From an uncultured Aeriscardovia sp. (GTDB lineage Bacteria; Actinomycetota; Actinomycetes; Actinomycetales; Bifidobacteriaceae), in the NCBI GenBank assembly GCA_903789525.1, contig CAIFER010000001.1, forward strand, positions 744,001 through 808,000: a stretch of 64,000 nt of DNA. Reading direction: 5' to 3'. The notes beneath the pieces were generated by a model. It saw only the letters and a program-made list of their open reading frames with translations, was not told the DNA's origin and searched no databases. Below are positions 62,264-64,000 of the stretch, piece by piece (the stretch's first letter is position 1; every line of letters begins with the position of its first letter). Both the position numbers and the translations under genes were made by a program.

Positions 62264-63178
62264 TTAGGCGTATGAGAACGTCATCGGATCATGCCCGACG
62301 CGGTGCGACGTATCGAGCGCGTCAATCGCAGCATGCTCTTGCGCTGAAAGATGGAACCCGGAGAGCGTTGCGTTCTCGATCTGGCGAGCCAGGTGGACGG
62401 ACTTCGGGATGATGATCGTCCCGTTTTCGCAGTGCCAACGGAGAATGACTTGCGCACATGACACGTGATGAGCGGCGGCGATCCGATCAATCAGACCATT
62501 GCCCGCGTGCAGATCTGCTGTTCTCGCCAACGGTTCATATGCCTCGACAGCGATCCCGTGCTGCCGGCAGAATTCGACAACCGAACGCTGCTGGAAGGTG
62601 GGGTGAAGCTCAATCTGGTCCACGACCGGCCACTGGCCCGTCTCATCATGCAAACGCTGCAAATGCTCTGGCAAGAAGTTGCACACTCCAAGCGAACGAA
62701 CCAGTCCCTCACCCTGCAGGCGGCGGAATGCTTTCCACGTCTGATCAGAGCGCCACTTGAACGGCGTCGGCCAATGGATCATGTACATGTCCACATAATC
62801 CGTCCGCAAAAGCCGCAACTGCCGGTCGCACGCACGCAGAACAGAGTCAAAACCCTGCTCCGTATCTTTCACTTTCGTGGTGATCCACATGTGCGAACGC
62901 TTCTCACCCGACGCGAAGCCCGTTGACTCGAGCGCCTGGCCTACGATCTGCTCGTTGTTGTACCCAGCGGCAGTATCGATATGACGGTAGCCAGCCTCGA
63001 TGGCTTGCTCAATGGTCGTCGGCTGTTGGATGCGCAGCACACCGAGGCCGATCTGAGGAATCAATCGCCCGTCAGCAAGCCGAATGAGAGGCGTCGGCGG
63101 AATCGAAGCATGCGCAGGAAGGTTAGTGACCTGGTCGGTCAAACCCACGTGGATATCAGTCTGTTGTGTTTCTGTCAT
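62264..63178 (-). CDS. Aldo/keto reductase (diketogulonate reductase-like)
   Basis: This 304-residue enzyme has the AKR tetrad in HIDTAAGYNNEQ (Asp, Tyr), ITTKVKD (Lys) and YMIHWPTP (His). LVRSLGVCNFLPEHL and EAYEPLART support the family, and IIPKSVHLARQIEN forms the NADP site. The ATG at 63178 is used; the open frame continues 24 codons upstream. It is followed by the HNH gene 18 bases later. Confidence 0.92.
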   Translation of the reverse strand: MTETQQTDIHVGLTDQVTNLPAHASIPPTPLIRLADGRLIPQIGLGVLRIQQPTTIEQAIEAGYRHIDTAAGYNNEQIVGQALESTGFASGEKRSHMWITTKVKDTEQGFDSVLRACDRQLRLLRTDYVDMYMIHWPTPFKWRSDQTWKAFRRLQGEGLVRSLGVCNFLPEHLQRLHDETGQWPVVDQIELHPTFQQRSVVEFCRQHGIAVEAYEPLARTADLHAGNGLIDRIAAAHHVSCAQVILRWHCENGTIIIPKSVHLARQIENATLSGFHLSAQEHAAIDALDTSHRVGHDPMTFSYA

Positions 63179-63360
63179 ATTTCTAGGGTACCCGGTAACC
63201 CCAGCCTCACACCGTCCTGTTTGCATTGTGCACGGATACACTGTTAACAATTCAGAACGCCCATCACAACGCGGTTTCGGGCAATTGACACATGTGAATA
63301 CATGCAGATCAGTCGTAATTTGATGACCTACGCCATACTCCTCATACAGTGAGGATTTGC

Positions 63361-63999
63361 TCAGTACGCTTCCGAGTGAGGTTGATTTCCTATAAACACA
63401 TACGGCGAAGTTTTCCCGTCACGCATCCCAACAATGATGTTGTATTTCGTTTTCCCATTTTCACCAACCTTTTCCTCGTAGTACTCTGGACTTTCCTTAA
63501 CATCCTTCGGAAGAGAAGACTCAGCAGTTCCAGCTGGATACACAATGAAATCGTGAAGCAAATCCGTCTGCAGATTGAAAGGACGGTCGTACTGTACCCA
63601 GTACAAACCGCGAGCTTCCATCGGGTAATACGGACCGTCTTTACCCATCACGGTCTTATCCATGTTGTCTTCAGGCGCATGTTCATATTTCACGCTCCGA
63701 AGATGGATGAAGAACGGCCGATCCTTTGAAGCGGTAGGCGGAATATCAAACTTACCGTGCACGAAGAATTTAGCACGAGGCCTATCGGCTCCTTCACTGA
63801 CGGATCCCGCCTCTTTGAAACTGCCATCGGGCTCAAATGAGAGGCCTTCATCTTCTGAAACTCCGAGAAAAGTATCATAATCGACATTCGTCAGCCACAA
63901 AGTATCCCGGACTGTGCCAAAACTGCGCTTCGTTTGAGTAAGAGTCTTCTTATCCTCCAGCACATTCTTTATGGCGATAGGAGATGATCCATCCAGACC
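63361..63999 (-). CDS. Unknown protein, C-terminal 212 residues (cut by right edge)
   Basis: The frame is open to the right edge without a stop, so this is the C-terminal part of a longer protein. A GTG at 63963 could start a 200-residue form but has no ribosome site. The sequence is polar and mixed-charge, with aromatic-rich segments such as VMGKDGPYYPMEARGLYWV and YNIIVGMRDGKTSPYVFIG. No cysteine is present and no transmembrane segment is seen. I do not recognise the family. The codon usage looks like that of a real gene. Confidence 0.65.
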   Translation of the reverse strand, partial: GLDGSSPIAIKNVLEDKKTLTQTKRSFGTVRDTLWLTNVDYDTFLGVSEDEGLSFEPDGSFKEAGSVSEGADRPRAKFFVHGKFDIPPTASKDRPFFIHLRSVKYEHAPEDNMDKTVMGKDGPYYPMEARGLYWVQYDRPFNLQTDLLHDFIVYPAGTAESSLPKDVKESPEYYEEKVGENGKTKYNIIVGMRDGKTSPYVFIGNQPHSEAY

Positions 64000-64000
64000 A

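Noticed and set aside
63179-63360. A possible promoter dyad GGGTACC...GGTAACCC upstream of the aldo/keto reductase
   Set aside because: The arms are short and imperfect and the -35/-10 spacing is wrong.

Overview
The window looks like a chromosomal segment of a member of the Bifidobacteriaceae (Actinomycetota). This is inferred from moderate GC content (about 50-55% by eye), the gene order leuS / comEA-comEC-holA / tsaE-tsaB-rimI-tsaD, a gluABCD-type glutamate transporter, an AdnAB-like recombination helicase pair, the 31-residue ribosomal protein bS22, many GTG starts, and a saccharolytic gene set (maltose-type ABC importer, GH13, GH32, galT-galK, phosphoglucomutase). The mid-range GC fits the scardovial genera or a low-GC Bifidobacterium; species cannot be decided here. 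No prophage, insertion sequence, CRISPR array or rRNA operon was seen.

Layout. 1-8.0 kb: AdnB-like (cut by the left edge) and AdnA-like helicase/nuclease genes, a lipase-like Mbeg1 hydrolase, and dinB with an unusual repeat-rich upstream region. 8.3-12.8 kb: tRNA-Ser, serS, a diacylglycerol-kinase-family lipid kinase, and pgm. 12.9-19.4 kb: an MFS exporter with a C10 tract upstream, rnhA, a lone dTDP-glucose dehydratase, an acid phosphatase, tRNA-Arg, and a HAD/TraX-like pair. 19.5-25.4 kb: malE-malF-malG-like ABC genes divergent from a GH13 glucosidase, with paired 19-bp operator candidates between them. 25.5-31.8 kb: a NodB deacetylase, an aldo/keto reductase, and the t6A modification cluster. 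31.9-38.6 kb: holA-comEC-comEA and leuS. 38.7-43.4 kb: a small histidine-rich ORF, gluDCBA and corA. 43.5-47.9 kb: bS22, a membrane protein, radA, mutY, and TrmL with an N-terminal extension. 48.1-57.1 kb: a frameshifted sugar transporter, an amidohydrolase, GH32, and galK-galT-deoR. 57.2-64 kb: a class A PBP, a TrmB-PyrD fusion, a secreted HNH-type protein, an aldo/keto reductase, and an unknown gene cut by the right edge.

How the genes fit together. ABC-imported oligosaccharides would be cleaved by GH13, sucrose or fructans by GH32, and galactose would enter through GalK/GalT and Pgm. AdnAB, RadA, ComEC/ComEA, DinB, MutY and RNase HI form a dispersed DNA uptake and repair set. The Tsa genes, TrmB, TrmL, SerS, LeuS and two tRNAs serve translation.

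The most unusual signals are the single-frame TrmB-PyrD fusion, an 11-bp phased array of palindromes between the amidohydrolase and GH32 genes, the double three-copy motif array upstream of dinB, and a one-base lesion in the sugar transporter. The longest stretch without a protein gene (about 8.0-8.44 kb) holds the dinB arrays, a terminator and tRNA-Ser; all other gaps are under 300 bases.
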